Source of the DNA: Megaera_A sp965233855
GTDB taxonomy: Bacteria > Pseudomonadota > Alphaproteobacteria > Rickettsiales > Rickettsiaceae
DNA length: 64,000 nt
Direction: 5' to 3'
Assembly (NCBI GenBank): GCA_965233855.1
Contig: OZ247586.1
Span: 248,001-312,000 of the forward strand
A model generated the notes under the pieces. That model was given only the letters and a program-made list of their open reading frames with translations. It was not told where the DNA came from and did not search any database. Shown here piece after piece: positions 63,753 through 64,000 of the stretch. Made by a program: the position numbers and the translations under genes. How positions within the stretch are numbered: the stretch's first letter is position 1; every line of letters begins with the position of its first letter.

Positions 63753-64000
63753 TTATGATAATTTCTCTTTCAATATCTCGTTAACCATTTGAGGACTAGC
63801 TTTACCACCTGTTTTTTTCATTACTTGACCGACAAAGAAACCAAATAATTTTTCTTTTCCTCCGCGGTAACCATCAACTGAATCAGGATTAGCAGCGATC
63901 ACCTCATCAATAATTGGCTCGATTGAACCTCGATCAGAAACCTGCTTCAAACCTTTGTCTTCTATAATTTTTTCTGCAGCATCACCGCTCTCAAACATTT
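63753..64000 (-). CDS. gatB: Asp/Glu-tRNA amidotransferase subunit B, C-terminal end (partial)
   Basis: The last 82 residues of GatB, running off the right edge. It shows IEPIIDEVIAANPDSVDGYR, GGKEKLFGFFVGQVMKKTGG and KASPQMVNEILKEKL, the YqeY-like tail domain that contacts tRNA. The complex converts misacylated Glu-tRNA-Gln or Asp-tRNA-Asn by amidation. Confidence 0.94.
   Translation of the reverse strand, partial: MFESGDAAEKIIEDKGLKQVSDRGSIEPIIDEVIAANPDSVDGYRGGKEKLFGFFVGQVMKKTGGKASPQMVNEILKEKLS

Overview
The window reads as chromosomal DNA of an AT-rich, obligately host-associated alphaproteobacterium of the order Rickettsiales. The evidence is a virB8-virB9-virB10-virB11-virD4 type IV secretion block, tuf placed directly upstream of rpsJ behind rlmB, tRNA-Tyr and tRNA-Gly, a gene transfer agent (GTA) TIM-barrel remnant, a TraG-type conjugation remnant, and many freshly broken genes. 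Genus cannot be resolved from the sequence alone.

Layout. 1-5.6 kb: 5' end of gltA (minus), a family-4-like uracil-DNA glycosylase, rluD-type pseudouridine synthase, a frameshifted amino-acid binding lipoprotein, a flavin reductase, frameshifted dapB, tRNA-Leu(UAA), a NifU-like protein and a truncated unknown gene. 5.6-7.3 kb: IS A copy 1. 7.3-8.9 kb: a radical SAM protein with an unknown N-terminal domain, split by a one-base frameshift and cut by the IS. 9.2-17.6 kb: parE, S41 protease, YibQ-like protein, rppH, an alpha/beta hydrolase, two glycosyltransferases and tRNA-Leu(CAA). 17.8-21.9 kb: a mobile-element mosaic of IS A copy 2, a TraG scrap, IS B and an IS A scar, with a truncated membrane protein. 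21.9-29.4 kb: leuS, a DUF3576-type protein, rnd, aspS, a methyltransferase remnant and ppx. 29.5-34.8 kb: type IV secretion genes. 35-36.1 kb: rlmB, tRNA-Tyr, tRNA-Gly. 36.2-51.4 kb: tuf and an almost unbroken S10-spc-alpha ribosomal superoperon including secY, adk, rpoA and, unusually, rpsT at the end. 51.4-57.5 kb: IS A copy 5, a dprA 3' fragment, topA, IS A copy 6. 57.5-64 kb (minus): ABC exporter, cyaY, dciA-like, WecA/MraY-family transferase, radC, map, broken GTA TIM-barrel gene and the gatB 3' end.

The core of the window is translation, transcription and secretion machinery in long same-strand runs with overlapping starts and stops. Superimposed is an active IS expansion: four 1677-bp IS A copies that are nearly identical, one related 1674-bp IS B and one 182-bp scar. 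Nine bases to the right of copy 1 equal nine bases to the left of copy 6. Joining these flanks restores an open radical SAM C-terminus with a stop codon convergent with topA, so the chromosome has been rearranged through these elements. At least four genes carry single-base indels (two in G6 runs, one in an A9 run) and one carries a lone in-frame stop. This fits ongoing reductive decay, or alternatively sequencing indels, which must be excluded.

I did not find a clearly new multi-gene system. The best candidate for new biology is the two-domain radical SAM protein at 7.3-8.9 kb. Also notable are the 29-bp perfect hairpin between rlmB and virB8, the hairpin-plus-promoter junctions inside the ribosomal cluster, and the histone-like tail on ribosomal protein S20.
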